From assembly GCA_024103515.1 (NCBI GenBank), contig JAGGIK010000001.1:1-64000 (forward strand): a stretch of DNA of 64,000 nucleotides, written 5' to 3'. Positions within the stretch are counted from its first letter, which is position 1, and each line of letters begins with the position of its first letter. A model generated the notes under the pieces. It worked only from the letters and a program-made list of their open reading frames with translations. It had not been told where the DNA came from and made no database searches. The position numbers and the translations under genes are program-made. This stretch comes from Snodgrassella sp. (GTDB lineage: Bacteria; Pseudomonadota; Gammaproteobacteria; Burkholderiales; Neisseriaceae). This document shows positions 29,702-39,551 of the stretch, piece after piece.

Positions 29702-31222
29702 TTAGTCTTGAACTTCACGTACTACGTCAATGATTGAACCATCACGATAATGTACAATACCTACAATCTTATCTTTGAATTTGATTGGTTCAGGTTCGGT
29801 AGTCAAATCAATGGCTCGTTTATACAACTCTTCGATAGTTAATATTGGTAGACCAGCATCTTTTAATCGTTGTGCAATTTCTGGACGATTAGGATTAACA
29901 GCGATACCGTGATCAGTTACCAATACGTCGATACTTTCACCTGGAGTAACAATTGTTGTTACCTTAGAAATAACGGTTGGGATACGACTACGAATGAGGG
30001 GAGCAACGATAATTGACAGGTTGGCGCCGGCTGCTGTATCACAGTGACCACCAGAAGCACCACGCATCACACCATCGGAACCAGTTAACACATTAACGTT
30101 AAAGTTCAGGTCGATTTCCAGTGCACTAAGAATGACAATATCCAAGTGATCGCAGGCCGCAGCCTTAGCCGCTGGATTCGCATAATAGTTAGTCGAAATT
30201 TCGACATGGTTTGGATTTTCACCTAAGGAGATACCAGCTGCATTATCAAAACTTTGTGTATCTAGTAAAACTTTGATCAAGCCTTTCTGATGCAAATCCA
30301 CGATACTCTGGGTAATACCACCCAAGGCAAAACCAGCTGTGATGTTTTTAGCACGCATTTTATCTTCTAAAAAGCGTGTACAGGCTGTAGCGGCGGCGCC
30401 GGAACCCGTCTGAATAGAGAAGCCATCCTCGAAGTAACCAGAATGCTCAATGACTTGAGCCGCATATCGAGCAATCATCAACTCGCGCGGATTGCTAGTA
30501 ATACGAACAGCACCAACACTGATCTTAGTCGGATCACCAACTTGATCAACTTTAACAATATAGTCAACCTGATCCTGACGGATACTAGCAGGGTGGTTCG
30601 GGTAAGCAACAATCTCTTCAGCCAACAATACCACTTTTTTGGCGTATTGTGCATCAACCATGGCGTAGCCTAAGGAACCGCAACGTGATTTCCCGGTTAC
30701 GCTGTTGGCATTGCCGAATTCATCAGCGGTAGATACCGCTAGAAAGCTAACATCAAGATTAATCACACCATCCTGAATCAATTTTACACGACCACCATGT
30801 GAGTGGATGTGAACTGGATTATCCATCAGGCCGTGAGAGATTGCATCGGCCAGTTTGCCACGCATACCTGAAGTATAGATTTGGGTGATGACACCAGATT
30901 TGATATGTTCAATTAGGTAATCATTACACGATAATAATGAGCTTGAAGCCAGAGTCATGTTTTTAAAACCCATTTTGGCCAGAATACCCACTACTAGGTT
31001 AATAATTTTGTCGCCTTCACGGAATGCATGATGAAAGCCGACGGTCATGCCATCTTTTAACCCAACTTTTTTAATTGCGTCTTCAATACTTTCACAAATT
31101 TTACGCTGATATTTTAGCTCTTGATCGGCCAAATAGGGCGTAGTGGTATTGGCACCGCTAAATGCAGTCAGGCCGGAGATTTGCGGATATTGTTCTGCAA
31201 TGGAATCGATTATTTTAGTCAT
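29702..31222 (-). CDS. citF: Citrate lyase alpha subunit (CitF), citrate:acetyl-ACP transferase
   Basis: CitF exchanges the acetyl group on CitD for citrate, giving citryl-ACP and acetate. Seen: GMTVGFHHAFREGDKIIN (about 60-77), HSHGGRVKL, GNANSVTGKSRCGSLGYAMVD, VGAVRITSNPRE, FALGGITQS and VLTGSDGVMRGASGGHCDTA, all CitF hallmarks. The frame extends to 31306, overlapping citE, but the ATG at 31222 gives MTKIIDSIAEQYPQ and a length of 506 aa, right for the family, and starts 13 nt after the citE stop. Cytoplasmic; one of three lyase subunits encoded in order citD-citE-citF. Confidence 0.95.
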   Translation of the reverse strand: MTKIIDSIAEQYPQISGLTAFSGANTTTPYLADQELKYQRKICESIEDAIKKVGLKDGMTVGFHHAFREGDKIINLVVGILAKMGFKNMTLASSSLLSCNDYLIEHIKSGVITQIYTSGMRGKLADAISHGLMDNPVHIHSHGGRVKLIQDGVINLDVSFLAVSTADEFGNANSVTGKSRCGSLGYAMVDAQYAKKVVLLAEEIVAYPNHPASIRQDQVDYIVKVDQVGDPTKISVGAVRITSNPRELMIARYAAQVIEHSGYFEDGFSIQTGSGAAATACTRFLEDKMRAKNITAGFALGGITQSIVDLHQKGLIKVLLDTQSFDNAAGISLGENPNHVEISTNYYANPAAKAAACDHLDIVILSALEIDLNFNVNVLTGSDGVMRGASGGHCDTAAGANLSIIVAPLIRSRIPTVISKVTTIVTPGESIDVLVTDHGIAVNPNRPEIAQRLKDAGLPILTIEELYKRAIDLTTEPEPIKFKDKIVGIVHYRDGSIIDVVREVQD

Positions 31223-31235
31223 AGCTGCTCTGATA

Positions 31236-32117
31236 TTAATGTAAAAGATTATATTGGCTTGCCATTTCCAAAACCATTCTGGCATGTGTGATGATAGGAG
31301 CATCAATCATTTTGCCATTTAAGGAAACAACACCCAGTCCTTGCTGTTCAGCTTCTTCCGCTGCCTGAATAACTGCTTTGGCATTGGCGATTTCTTTAGC
31401 AGTAGGAGCATATACTTTATTTAATAATTCTATTTGACGTGGATTGATCAGTGATTTACCGTCAAAGCCCAGCTGTTTTGACTTGGTGGCTTCTTGAATA
31501 AAGCCTTCATCATTGTTTACATCACCAAATACAACATCATATGCTTGAATTTTGGCTACACGAGCTGCATGGAGTACGGTACACCGGGCATAGAACAATT
31601 CGGTACCATCACCACGTGCACTGCGCATATCAACTAAATAGTCAAATGCAGCTAAGGCGATACCGACCATACGAGGGCTAGATTGTGCAATCGCCAGAGC
31701 ATTAACGACACCTTGCGCAGATTCGATGGCTGCGATGATTTTGGTGGAACCTACTGGACGAATACCGGTTTGTTCGATCGATTCGATCAGTTTTTCCAAT
31801 TCTTTTACGTCTTCTGGCGTATGGGTCATCGGTAAACGAACAACATCGGCACCTGCGCGTACAACTGCTTCTACGTCATCTTTAAAGTAGGGGGTATCAA
31901 TAGCATTGACACGTACCACTGTTTCAATACCATAGCGTTGGTAAACACCCATCTTTAGAGTATGAGCTACCAACAGACGGGCGCTGTCTTTTTCAGAAAC
32001 GGCCACCGCGTCTTCCAGATCAAACATAACAGAATCCGGACGATATACGAATGCAGTTGATAACATAGCTGCATTGGCTCCCGGCAAAAATAGCATACTG
32101 CGACGAACTTTACTCAT
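31236..32117 (-). CDS. citE: Citrate lyase beta subunit (CitE), citryl-ACP lyase
   Basis: CitE splits citryl-ACP into acetyl-ACP and oxaloacetate, with Mg2+. Seen: [15 protein letters not shown] (5-19), [16 protein letters not shown] (33-48), [26 protein letters not shown] and the metal-site segment [13 protein letters not shown], then GDVNNDEGF and [13 protein letters not shown]. Length 293 aa is normal. The ATG overlaps the citD stop (ATGA), giving translational coupling and probably matched subunit amounts. Confidence 0.95.
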   Translation of the reverse strand: MSKVRRSMLFLPGANAAMLSTAFVYRPDSVMFDLEDAVAVSEKDSARLLVAHTLKMGVYQRYGIETVVRVNAIDTPYFKDDVEAVVRAGADVVRLPMTHTPEDVKELEKLIESIEQTGIRPVGSTKIIAAIESAQGVVNALAIAQSSPRMVGIALAAFDYLVDMRSARGDGTELFYARCTVLHAARVAKIQAYDVVFGDVNNDEGFIQEATKSKQLGFDGKSLINPRQIELLNKVYAPTAKEIANAKAVIQAAEEAEQQGLGVVSLNGKMIDAPIITHARMVLEMASQYNLLH

Positions 32118-32404
32118 AATACTTGACTCCAGTTCAGGGTCGGATTTTCTAATGATCGTTGTACTGCGCTTTGGACGCGGGCTTTGATAACACAGTCAAG
32201 AGCTCCGCGGTCTTCAATGATGAATAGACCATCTGAAACACCTAGGTCAAGCAAGGTTTGGTTTACTACATGTTTGATTTGATGGCCAAATTGTTTATGT
32301 ACATCACTGTTAATAACAATTTCTAATCCCTGATTAGGTTCCACTTTTACCAGCAAATCGCTGGATTCAAGCGTTCCCGAAAGGGCAGGTTTTTCAATTT
32401 TCAT
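32114..32404 (-). CDS. citD: Citrate lyase acyl carrier protein, gamma subunit (CitD)
   Basis: Small carrier subunit bearing the phosphoribosyl-dephospho-CoA prosthetic group. Seen: [15 protein letters not shown] at 9-23, where S14 is the attachment serine, and a C-terminal part with [11 protein letters not shown] and [16 protein letters not shown]. At 96 aa it matches the family. It lies 25 nt below citC with aggtaaac as the ribosome site and overlaps citE by 4 nt. Confidence 0.95.
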   Translation of the reverse strand: MKIEKPALSGTLESSDLLVKVEPNQGLEIVINSDVHKQFGHQIKHVVNQTLLDLGVSDGLFIIEDRGALDCVIKARVQSAVQRSLENPTLNWSQVL

Positions 32405-32429
32405 TTGTTTACCTCATGTTAAAGGCTTG

Positions 32430-33464
32430 TTAAGAAATGCTGAAATTATTATTTTTGAGATACGCCCACGTTGTTGGGGGTACCAGATTTTCGATGGCCG
32501 CATAGTCTTTTTGTGCTAATAGTTTACGCACCCTTGAGGCAGAGACTGCATCACCGTCGATGGCTAGTCGTTCAAGTTCATGCACTGCAATTGGTGGTAC
32601 AGTGGACGCTGTCGGACTAGTCAGCCACTTGTGCATGGCCTGATTGTAGGCACAAGTCACAACACTATATGGTTCGGTACCGACGAAACGCTGAGTAATG
32701 TTTAAGGTGGGAGCAATATAGTTGCGGAACATCAGTAAATCCACCGCTAAATATGCCTGTTCAATTTGTTGGGCGGTTTTTAAAAAGTAGGTGGGAAAGG
32801 TTGCCCGTGAAATCAAATATTCGGATCCCAAGATTACGCTGACACGTGATAAATGTTGTACGCCTTGGCATACTAAATCATAACGAACTTTAGTAGCAAA
32901 CAAGGAAGCATCTTCACTGACGACAAATATGTAAAGCCATGATACCTGCTTTAATGCCTGTTCCACCAAGTACAGATGTCCACGGGTGAAAGGATTAGCA
33001 TTCATAACAATAGCGCCAGCCTCTGTGTCTTGTTTTAAGGCAGATAACTGCTGACAATAGCGTTTGATACCGACTGGGGTGTTTTCCATGATAACAAGTG
33101 TTTCCGGAACAGCAACCAGTGGATAAAAACCACATTGACGAAAAAGTATTTCGTTATGCGGTTTTGTGTAGAGAAAGAGTTTATTGTAACCTTTATCTGC
33201 TGCAAATTTTTGAATATATTCGCATAATTTTAACGAAAGCTGACAGCCCTGATAGGATGGCAGCATTGCAACACATTTTACTACGTTATGATCTAAACCT
33301 GCACAGGCAATAAGCTGGTCGTTATGCCGCGCAACTAGTAATGTTTGAATCTGGGAGTCATAATCCAGATTAACCTGAGCCAAAAGTTTACGGACTTCAG
33401 TAATGATTTCTGGTCTTTTTTCTGGATTGATAAACTCAAAAACGATCTCTGTGGCAGTTAACAT
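32430..33464 (-). CDS. citC: [Citrate (pro-3S)-lyase] ligase (CitC)
   Basis: CitC activates citrate lyase by ATP-dependent acetylation of the CitD prosthetic group. Seen: an N-terminal GNAT-like domain (about 1-130: LACAGLDHNVVKCVAMLPSY region, then CGFYPLV) and a nucleotidyltransferase domain starting NANPFTRGHLYLVEQAL (about 154-170), where TRGH takes the place of the HxGH motif, ending SASRVRKLLAQKDYAAIENL. The length (344 aa) is typical. It starts 5 nt after the FAH-family gene, so the two are tightly linked. Confidence 0.93.
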   Translation of the reverse strand: MLTATEIVFEFINPEKRPEIITEVRKLLAQVNLDYDSQIQTLLVARHNDQLIACAGLDHNVVKCVAMLPSYQGCQLSLKLCEYIQKFAADKGYNKLFLYTKPHNEILFRQCGFYPLVAVPETLVIMENTPVGIKRYCQQLSALKQDTEAGAIVMNANPFTRGHLYLVEQALKQVSWLYIFVVSEDASLFATKVRYDLVCQGVQHLSRVSVILGSEYLISRATFPTYFLKTAQQIEQAYLAVDLLMFRNYIAPTLNITQRFVGTEPYSVVTCAYNQAMHKWLTSPTASTVPPIAVHELERLAIDGDAVSASRVRKLLAQKDYAAIENLVPPTTWAYLKNNNFSIS

Positions 33465-33469
33465 TTAGA

Positions 33470-34306
33470 CTACTCGTTGGCAATGGTATTTGTCAAATGA
33501 CCAATTTTATCAATAATCACTTCAATTTTATCGCCGGGTTGTAAAAACAGTGGTGGATTACGCTTTTTACCTACACCACCTGGTGAACCTGTAATGATAA
33601 CATCGCCTGGAGCCAGTGGTGTAAAGGTGCTGATGTATTCGATGATATTAGGTACTTTATACACCATATTGCCTAAAAAATCATGTTGAACACGCTGACC
33701 ATTTAAGATAGTCTGGATTGATAGGTCTTCCAGTTCGGGTACTTCGTCTACGGTTGTTAGATATGGTCCGAATGCGCCTGTATTCAGCCAGTTTTTACCA
33801 GCAGTAAACCATTCATATTGCCAATCCCTGGCCGAACCATCCATGTAGCAACTATAGCCAGCAATATATTGATAGGCTTCGGCAGCTTTTACACGATAAC
33901 ACGGTTTGCCGATGATGACTGCCAGCTCACCTTCGTAATCAAACTCCTTGGTATAGGCCGGCTTAATTACGTTTTGTAGATGACCTATCTGTGAATCACT
34001 GAAACGGGTAAACAAGGTGGGAGCATTTTCTGTGGCAGAAAATTCTTTCCGTTTCTCTTTATAATTCATACCAACGCACAAAATTTTGTTTGGATTAGGA
34101 ATTACTGGTAAAAATGTAATTGAGTTAAAAGGAATTACGGGGTCTGCTTTGTATTCTTTTGCTAAAGCAAGTACATCCGGATTGCTAATCATGGATTTAA
34201 GATCTGGATATTTGCTACCAAAATGTGCGTAAAGGTCGATAATACCTTCTTCATGCATTACGCCGTAACCAGGTTTACCCGAGATAAGGTAACTGGCTAA
34301 TTTCAT
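33470..34306 (-). CDS. Fumarylacetoacetate hydrolase (FAH)-family protein in the citrate operon
   Basis: A 278-residue FAH-fold enzyme. Seen: VGMNYKEKRKEF (78-89), the metal-binding EGE pair in FDYEGELAVIIG (E125, E127), the third ligand D156 in CYMDGSARDWQ, TAGKNW (168-173) and TGSPGGVG near 238-245. This family includes acylpyruvate hydrolases, 2-keto-4-pentenoate hydratases and FAHD1-type oxaloacetate decarboxylases and tautomerases. Its place between the citrate carrier and citC, 5 nt from citC, points to oxaloacetate, the citrate lyase product, as substrate. That is inference. No aromatic catabolism genes lie nearby. The start ATG at 34306 follows aggag. Confidence 0.85.
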   Translation of the reverse strand: MKLASYLISGKPGYGVMHEEGIIDLYAHFGSKYPDLKSMISNPDVLALAKEYKADPVIPFNSITFLPVIPNPNKILCVGMNYKEKRKEFSATENAPTLFTRFSDSQIGHLQNVIKPAYTKEFDYEGELAVIIGKPCYRVKAAEAYQYIAGYSCYMDGSARDWQYEWFTAGKNWLNTGAFGPYLTTVDEVPELEDLSIQTILNGQRVQHDFLGNMVYKVPNIIEYISTFTPLAPGDVIITGSPGGVGKKRNPPLFLQPGDKIEVIIDKIGHLTNTIANE

Positions 34307-34341
34307 ACGTACTCCTAAGATATATAATTTATATCATCCTT

Positions 34342-34380
34342 TTAACCTATTCCTTATTAATCAGTTAAGGAATAGGTTAA
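34342..34380 (-). terminator. Stem-loop between citrate transporter and FAH gene
   Basis: A perfect 15-bp stem, ttaacctattcctta (34342-34356) and taaggaataggttaa (34366-34380), with a 9-nt loop. On the minus strand no T run follows, so it may protect the 3' end of the transporter message or end part of transcription, which would set transporter and enzyme levels apart. Confidence 0.5.
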
Positions 34381-34412
34381 TTTTACTCTTAGCTGAAAGC
34401 TTTAATTAGTCT

Positions 34413-35786
34413 TTAAGAGAGTGGATTGATATAAGACAAAAAATTACCTAATATAAGTAGTGAAAGCGAAACATTGATTGCTCCTCCAATACGGGTAGCA
34501 ATCTGAGCAAATGGCATTAATTCCATGCGTTCAGCTGCGGTCAGAATAGCCACATCACCTGTTCCGCCCTGTCCACTTTGACAGCAAGAAATAACCGCTG
34601 CATCAATCGGATACATGCCCATTTTTTTGCTGACAAAAAAGCCAGTAGTAACCAATGAGATTACAGTGGATAAAATGACAATGATGTTGTTAATGGTGAA
34701 TGCATCAATGATTTTTTGCCATGGGGTAATGGAAACACCTACAGCAAAAAGGATTGGATAGGTTACAGAAGTTTGGAAAAATTTATAAACTACCTGTGAG
34801 CCGCTTAACACTTTGGGTGAAACAGCAGAAGTCAGCTTAACCAAGATGGCGGCAAACAGCATGCCGATCGGAGCAGGCAAACCAATTAATTTGTGTAAGA
34901 TCATGCCCACCATATATAACATAGTAGCCAATAACACGCCGCTAGCAAAAGTTGTTACATCGTTAGTAGCTTCAATTTTGGCGTGTAAAGACACATTATT
35001 TCCATCTGCGGTAGGCAAAATTTTACCATTACCAGTTAGGTGCGGGTACTTTTTGCCAATACGGTTTAATACCCCGGCGCATAAAATACCAGTCAAACCG
35101 CCTAGCATAACGATTGGTAATACCTGACCAAGTGCATCACCCTGTTGCATATTGAGTATTGAGGCGTAGCCCATTGATAATGGGATAGCACCTTCGCCAA
35201 CTCCGCCAGCCATAATCGGAAGTACGAGGAAGAAAAATGTGTAGGACGGGCTTAAGCCTAATAATGTGCCTACAAGCACACCTGTAATCATACCAACTAT
35301 TTCACCGCACAGCATTGGACCAAATATTTTTAAAAAGCCTTTAATCAATGTATTGCGATCCATGCTCATGATGCTGCCGACGATGATACAGCAGATGTAC
35401 AGATACAGAATATGAGTACTAGTATAGAACGATTTGGTAGCTGTGATTATCGGTTTTGGAAGAATTTCATAATATACTAAAGCAGAAGGAATAAATGTAG
35501 CGCAAATAGCTGCTGCACCCATTTTGCCAACTAATGGTAACCGTTTGCCAAATTCACCACAAAGAAATCCGAAAAAAGCGCAAGTTACTACCATTACGAC
35601 GATGTCGGAAGGTAAGTTGTTGCTCTGGAAAACTTCAGTAAATATCAGTAATCCAGCAAAGATAAAGAAGGGCAGTGGAATAATACCGACTTTATAGTTA
35701 TCCAGTATTCGCCACCAGCCAGTGGGCCAGAAACTGGTATTTTGATCAAGAACTGTTTTGTCTGAAGTTTTGTTGGATGAATCCAT
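34413..35786 (-). CDS. citS: 2-hydroxycarboxylate transporter family, CitS-like citrate:sodium symporter
   Basis: A 457-residue inner-membrane carrier of the 2HCT family (CitS, CitP, MleP). Seen: hydrophilic N-terminus, then about eleven hydrophobic segments, with the two signature re-entrant loops GGVGEGAIPLS (about 191-201) and GQGGTGDVAIL (about 402-412). The context with complete citrate lyase genes supports citrate import, probably with sodium; citrate/lactate or citrate/acetate exchange as in CitP/CitW is the alternative. The ATG at 35786 has gggagaa upstream. It is the first gene of the main citrate transcription unit, with a 464-nt upstream gap that must hold its promoter. Confidence 0.88.
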   Translation of the reverse strand: MDSSNKTSDKTVLDQNTSFWPTGWWRILDNYKVGIIPLPFFIFAGLLIFTEVFQSNNLPSDIVVMVVTCAFFGFLCGEFGKRLPLVGKMGAAAICATFIPSALVYYEILPKPIITATKSFYTSTHILYLYICCIIVGSIMSMDRNTLIKGFLKIFGPMLCGEIVGMITGVLVGTLLGLSPSYTFFFLVLPIMAGGVGEGAIPLSMGYASILNMQQGDALGQVLPIVMLGGLTGILCAGVLNRIGKKYPHLTGNGKILPTADGNNVSLHAKIEATNDVTTFASGVLLATMLYMVGMILHKLIGLPAPIGMLFAAILVKLTSAVSPKVLSGSQVVYKFFQTSVTYPILFAVGVSITPWQKIIDAFTINNIIVILSTVISLVTTGFFVSKKMGMYPIDAAVISCCQSGQGGTGDVAILTAAERMELMPFAQIATRIGGAINVSLSLLILGNFLSYINPLS

Positions 35787-36250
35787 ATTACTTTTCTCCC
35801 GTTTAATAATAATTAAACATAATTGAAAAAGTTAGCTACATGATTAACCAAGTACAGTAAGCTGGCCATGCGAACAAGACTAAGTTTTTCAGGCAGCAAG
35901 AAAAACATTTGTTTAGTTAAAGCTCTGAATGTTCCAAAGTAATAGCGGCGAATTTTAACATTCGAATGCGTCACTATTTGTTCAAGTTAGTCTCTTAAAT
36001 ATGTGTTAACGCAAAAAAAATACAATATTCCAACATAATATTAGTGCCTGAATGTTTTTATGTATCAGTTTTCAAAATACTATGACCTATACATAATTTA
36101 TTTAATGTAAAGTATGAAAATAATAATGCATATATGTAATAGTATTTAATACTCTGATAATGACTCTATTTCTGAAACTATTTAGTAACTTAGCTGATAA
36201 TCAAATATTTTTCAATTAATTTTACTTTAGAGTTTTAAACTAGGTGCTGA
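35787..36250 (-). other. Upstream region of the citrate operon
   Basis: 464 bases without a gene, between citG and the transporter. AT-rich, with many possible -10 hexamers on the minus strand. I see no convincing FNR or Crp palindrome. No regulator gene such as citAB is adjacent. Confidence 0.4.
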
Positions 36251-37126
36251 TTAATCTGGAAAATGAGCCAAAAACCAAGTGACGGCGATCAAATCCGCAC
36301 TACCGCCCGGGCTTAATCTTCGATTATTCATTTGCTGATCAAAAACAATTAATCTTTCAATTCCAGAATCAATCAGAGCCCCTCCTTTTTGCAATAAAGC
36401 ATTCGCTTGCTTTTGTACCCAGTCTAATCCATTTAATCCGCCGCGATGCACGATATTGGTATCAGGATTATTGGCCATTAGTACCAGCATGGTTTGTAGC
36501 AGACTGGTTGTTTCACTATGTTTGTCTGCTAAACATTGACGATAACAAGGTAGTGCTTTCTCTTTGATCAAACGATAGCCGCTTTCAGCTTCTCCGCGAG
36601 CCCCTGTAAGTTGATATTGATTGAATAATTTTTCACCAGCGGTACGTTCATTGTTTTGATGAAGATCTTTAGCGACCAGTCCCTGACACAAGTCAGACAC
36701 GGCGTTTGTGATGCTTGCTACGGTTATTGGCTGTTGCTTGGTTTGCAATCTACCGATCGAAGCAAGTAATAATAAAAAAGCAAAAATTGCTCCCTTATGG
36801 GTATTAATGTTTCGAGTGGCCAAAAACATCTTTTTTTCAGCTTCTTGTCCAATTAGACGAAGTTGTTGAAAAAAAGGATTCAGTGGTATGTTGCCGTTTT
36901 TCTGCCCAAAATGATAACTGTGTTCAAAGTAAGGACTGATGGCTTTGATACTGGTTAGAAATGTGTTCAGATCCATATCCTTATGGGCACCGGTATTCGC
37001 CTGATCTACTAGTCCAGGTTTTGGGGTCAGATATATTTCTTTTAGAAGAGCTTCTTGAGCTAATTTGGGTATTGAAGAAGAGTGAATGGATGACTTATAA
37101 AAGTATTTAGTATCAGAATTAATCAT
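36251..37126 (-). CDS. citG: Triphosphoribosyl-dephospho-CoA synthase (CitG)
   Basis: CitG joins ATP and dephospho-CoA to make the precursor of the citrate lyase prosthetic group, which CitX then attaches. Seen: the family block TPKPGLVDQANTGAHKDMD (about 32-50), THKGAIFAFLLLLASIGRL (about 109-127), the ARGEAESGYRLI segment (about 175) and DTNIVHRGG with a C-terminal SPGGSADLIAVTWFL. Length 291 aa is normal. It is in the same direction as the cit operon but 464 nt upstream of the transporter, so it probably has its own promoter or a long linked message. Confidence 0.93.
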   Translation of the reverse strand: MINSDTKYFYKSSIHSSSIPKLAQEALLKEIYLTPKPGLVDQANTGAHKDMDLNTFLTSIKAISPYFEHSYHFGQKNGNIPLNPFFQQLRLIGQEAEKKMFLATRNINTHKGAIFAFLLLLASIGRLQTKQQPITVASITNAVSDLCQGLVAKDLHQNNERTAGEKLFNQYQLTGARGEAESGYRLIKEKALPCYRQCLADKHSETTSLLQTMLVLMANNPDTNIVHRGGLNGLDWVQKQANALLQKGGALIDSGIERLIVFDQQMNNRRLSPGGSADLIAVTWFLAHFPD

Positions 37127-37735
37127 TTTTGTTTAAATGTTGCTGCTGGCGTGATAAACATTATAAATTAATTTATTAATAACGGACGAATATATATCAT
37201 GTTTTTGATCTATAACCGAAAAAACTCTAAAATTGTTGTAAATTTCATCGTCTTAGTAATTTCGAAGATTAATTCTTAGCGGCTATAGAAATTGTTATTA
37301 TTCAGATTCGCTCTTGTTTTAGGAATTAAATGTCTGGTTTAATTTGTTTATTTTACAATGTAGATGAATTTACAAATGCAATACTTAACTTTTTTAAAAT
37401 AATAGGATATAGTTGTTTTTTAATCGATATTAATACCTTCAAAAAATGTAGATTTACTATTGGTTAGTATGTGGGTAAATGAAATTAGTCATATATATAG
37501 ATTAAAATAATTTGTATCTTGAAATTATAATCCATCATTTATGATCCGGATTTTTTAATATTAAAATTTAAATCTTAAATTACTAGAGTGGTAATGTATA
37601 ATTTTTTATAGTAAGGAATTAAGATTTATAAAAAAATTTATATTTATCCTATTTTAAAATAAATAGTGAATCTATACTGCTCTCAATTTTATAACGAACA
37701 GTTATTATTGTTTCCTAAATTTAGACGGGTAATAT
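37127..37735. other. AT-rich intergenic between hslR and citG
   Basis: About 600 bases with long A/T runs and no gene-like frame. It must contain the citG promoter (minus strand) at its lower edge. I see nothing else. Confidence 0.4.
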
Positions 37736-38146
37736 TCAGATGTCCCAATGTTTTTTTACTTTGTCCAATGCTCGTCGATCTCGTTTGGTTGGTCGACTTT
37801 CTGGATAGGCTGCTGCAATCTGGCTAATTTGATTAAGGGCTTTTATTTCAGCGCGCTCAGTTGCAACGGTTTCGTCTTCTGCGTAAAGTAATCTTGCTTC
37901 TGATGCTGGTCTGCGCATAGGATTAAATTGTAAAACTTTAATCCTATAAGGTAATGAATTTAGTAATAAATCTATAGTGTCGCCTATTTGGATAATTTTA
38001 CTGTTTTTCACTTTTGAGCCGTTTACTAAAACTCGCCCTAGACTTATGTGTTTTTGTGCAATGGCACGAGTTTTAAAAAATCGAGCGCACCATAGCCATT
38101 TATCTAAACGCATTTCATTGGCGCTTTTAATACTGTTTTTGTTCAT
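37736..38146 (-). CDS. hslR: Heat shock protein 15 (HslR), S4-domain RNA-binding protein
   Basis: Hsp15 binds stalled 50S subunits that carry a nascent chain and helps recycle them. Seen: S4 domain MRLDKWLWCARFFKTRAIAQ then GRVLVNGSKVKNSKIIQIGD, followed by the Hsp15 block RRPASEARLLY and a basic tail (RPTKRDRRALDKVKKH). The frame opens at 38191, but the ATG at 38146 (MNKNSIKSANEMRLD, 136 aa) fits the family; 38113 is also possible. It is the last gene of a minus-strand group with pncB, about 95 nt apart. Confidence 0.88.
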   Translation of the reverse strand: MNKNSIKSANEMRLDKWLWCARFFKTRAIAQKHISLGRVLVNGSKVKNSKIIQIGDTIDLLLNSLPYRIKVLQFNPMRRPASEARLLYAEDETVATERAEIKALNQISQIAAAYPESRPTKRDRRALDKVKKHWDI

Positions 38147-38242
38147 GAATTCAACTTTGCATTTATTTCGCTGTAATGTTACTTTAAACAAATAACGATT
38201 GGTAAATAAATATTTTACCCAGTTTGTCGCATTTTAATTATA

Positions 38243-39475
38243 CTAATGACTATTTGGCTCATCAGGAATGTCAAAAACCTGCCGCATATAGGCTAAGAAT
38301 GTGCTGTTATCTGTCATGGTTTTGCCGGGCGAGTCAGAAATTTTGGCAACGGATTGACCATTGCATTCTACCAATTTTAAAACGATGTTTAACGGTTTTA
38401 AACCCATATCGTTAGTTAAATTGGTACCAATACCAAAGCTGGTTTTAAAACGGTTATTAAAGTATAGATATAAGTCCCACGCTTTGGGTAAATCAAGACC
38501 ATCACTAAAAGTCAGCATCTTGCTGCGGCTATCAATTTTCAATTTTTGATAGTGGGCATAAGCTTTTTCTCCCCATTCATATGGGTCTCCACTGTCATGG
38601 CGCAAACCATCAAATAATTTGGCAAAATATAAATCAAAATCGCGCAAAAAGGCATTCATACCAACAACATCAGTTAGTGCTATACCTAGATCACCACGAT
38701 ATTCATGTACCCACGACTCAAGTGCAGCTTTTTGAAAATCGCGTAAACGCACATCAAGCGCCTGAAAAGCTTGAAAAAATTCATGTGCCATTGTGCCTAT
38801 TGGCGTGAGGCCAAGCTCTTTTGCTAAATGAACATTGCTGGTGCCGCGAAATACTGTTGGTGCGGCAGCATTCAAAGTTTTGATAACATGTTTATGCCAC
38901 GAATAGCGATAGCGTCTTCGAGTACCAAAGTCGGAAACTACAAAGGGGGAAGGGTATTTCAGCTGTTCCTGCTCATAGTGCCGGAGAAGTTTAGCTTTTG
39001 CCTGTAAGCGTTTTTCCCCTTCAGCGAGTATTGCAGGTGTTTCTAGTGGCCTAAAATACAGTTCATTGACAATAGAGAGTACAAAAATTTCAAAGAACAT
39101 TGCCTGAATGATGGGGCCTTCAATTCGTATATTCAGAAAATTGTTATTGCCTATAGAAGTATGAATAAAACGCCGCTTTAATTGAAACATTTCCATATAA
39201 TCTACGAAGTCACTTTTAATGAATCGTAGATTGCGCAAATATTGCAAATCATTTTGACTGAATTTAATTGAGCATAGTCGATCCAGCTCCCAGTCGAGCT
39301 CGTCTTTGATTTGACTTAATGGATAAACAGTCTCATGATGGTTTCGACAGCGAAATTCATACACACCGGTTGCCTGGGGAAACTGATGTAACACGACTTG
39401 TAACATTGTGAATTTATATAAATCAGTATCCAGTAAGGATTGGATTATAGGCGGGCGCTCGGTGTCTATAGTCAT
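38243..39475 (-). CDS. pncB: Nicotinate phosphoribosyltransferase (PncB)
   Basis: PncB makes nicotinate mononucleotide from nicotinate and PRPP in NAD salvage. Seen: [20 protein letters not shown] (14-33), [12 protein letters not shown] (about 164-175), [22 protein letters not shown] with the histidine that is phosphorylated in the family, and [18 protein letters not shown] (about 287-304), with [11 protein letters not shown] and [11 protein letters not shown] following. Length 410 aa is typical. The ATG at 39475 stands 76 nt below the second thioesterase gene. Confidence 0.95.
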   Translation of the reverse strand: MTIDTERPPIIQSLLDTDLYKFTMLQVVLHQFPQATGVYEFRCRNHHETVYPLSQIKDELDWELDRLCSIKFSQNDLQYLRNLRFIKSDFVDYMEMFQLKRRFIHTSIGNNNFLNIRIEGPIIQAMFFEIFVLSIVNELYFRPLETPAILAEGEKRLQAKAKLLRHYEQEQLKYPSPFVVSDFGTRRRYRYSWHKHVIKTLNAAAPTVFRGTSNVHLAKELGLTPIGTMAHEFFQAFQALDVRLRDFQKAALESWVHEYRGDLGIALTDVVGMNAFLRDFDLYFAKLFDGLRHDSGDPYEWGEKAYAHYQKLKIDSRSKMLTFSDGLDLPKAWDLYLYFNNRFKTSFGIGTNLTNDMGLKPLNIVLKLVECNGQSVAKISDSPGKTMTDNSTFLAYMRQVFDIPDEPNSH

Positions 39476-39551
39476 AGTATGAATTAAGTTTTAATTAAAT
39501 GGTAATTTTAATTGATTATTAAAATTCAAATAAATTAATTTATGAGTGTAT

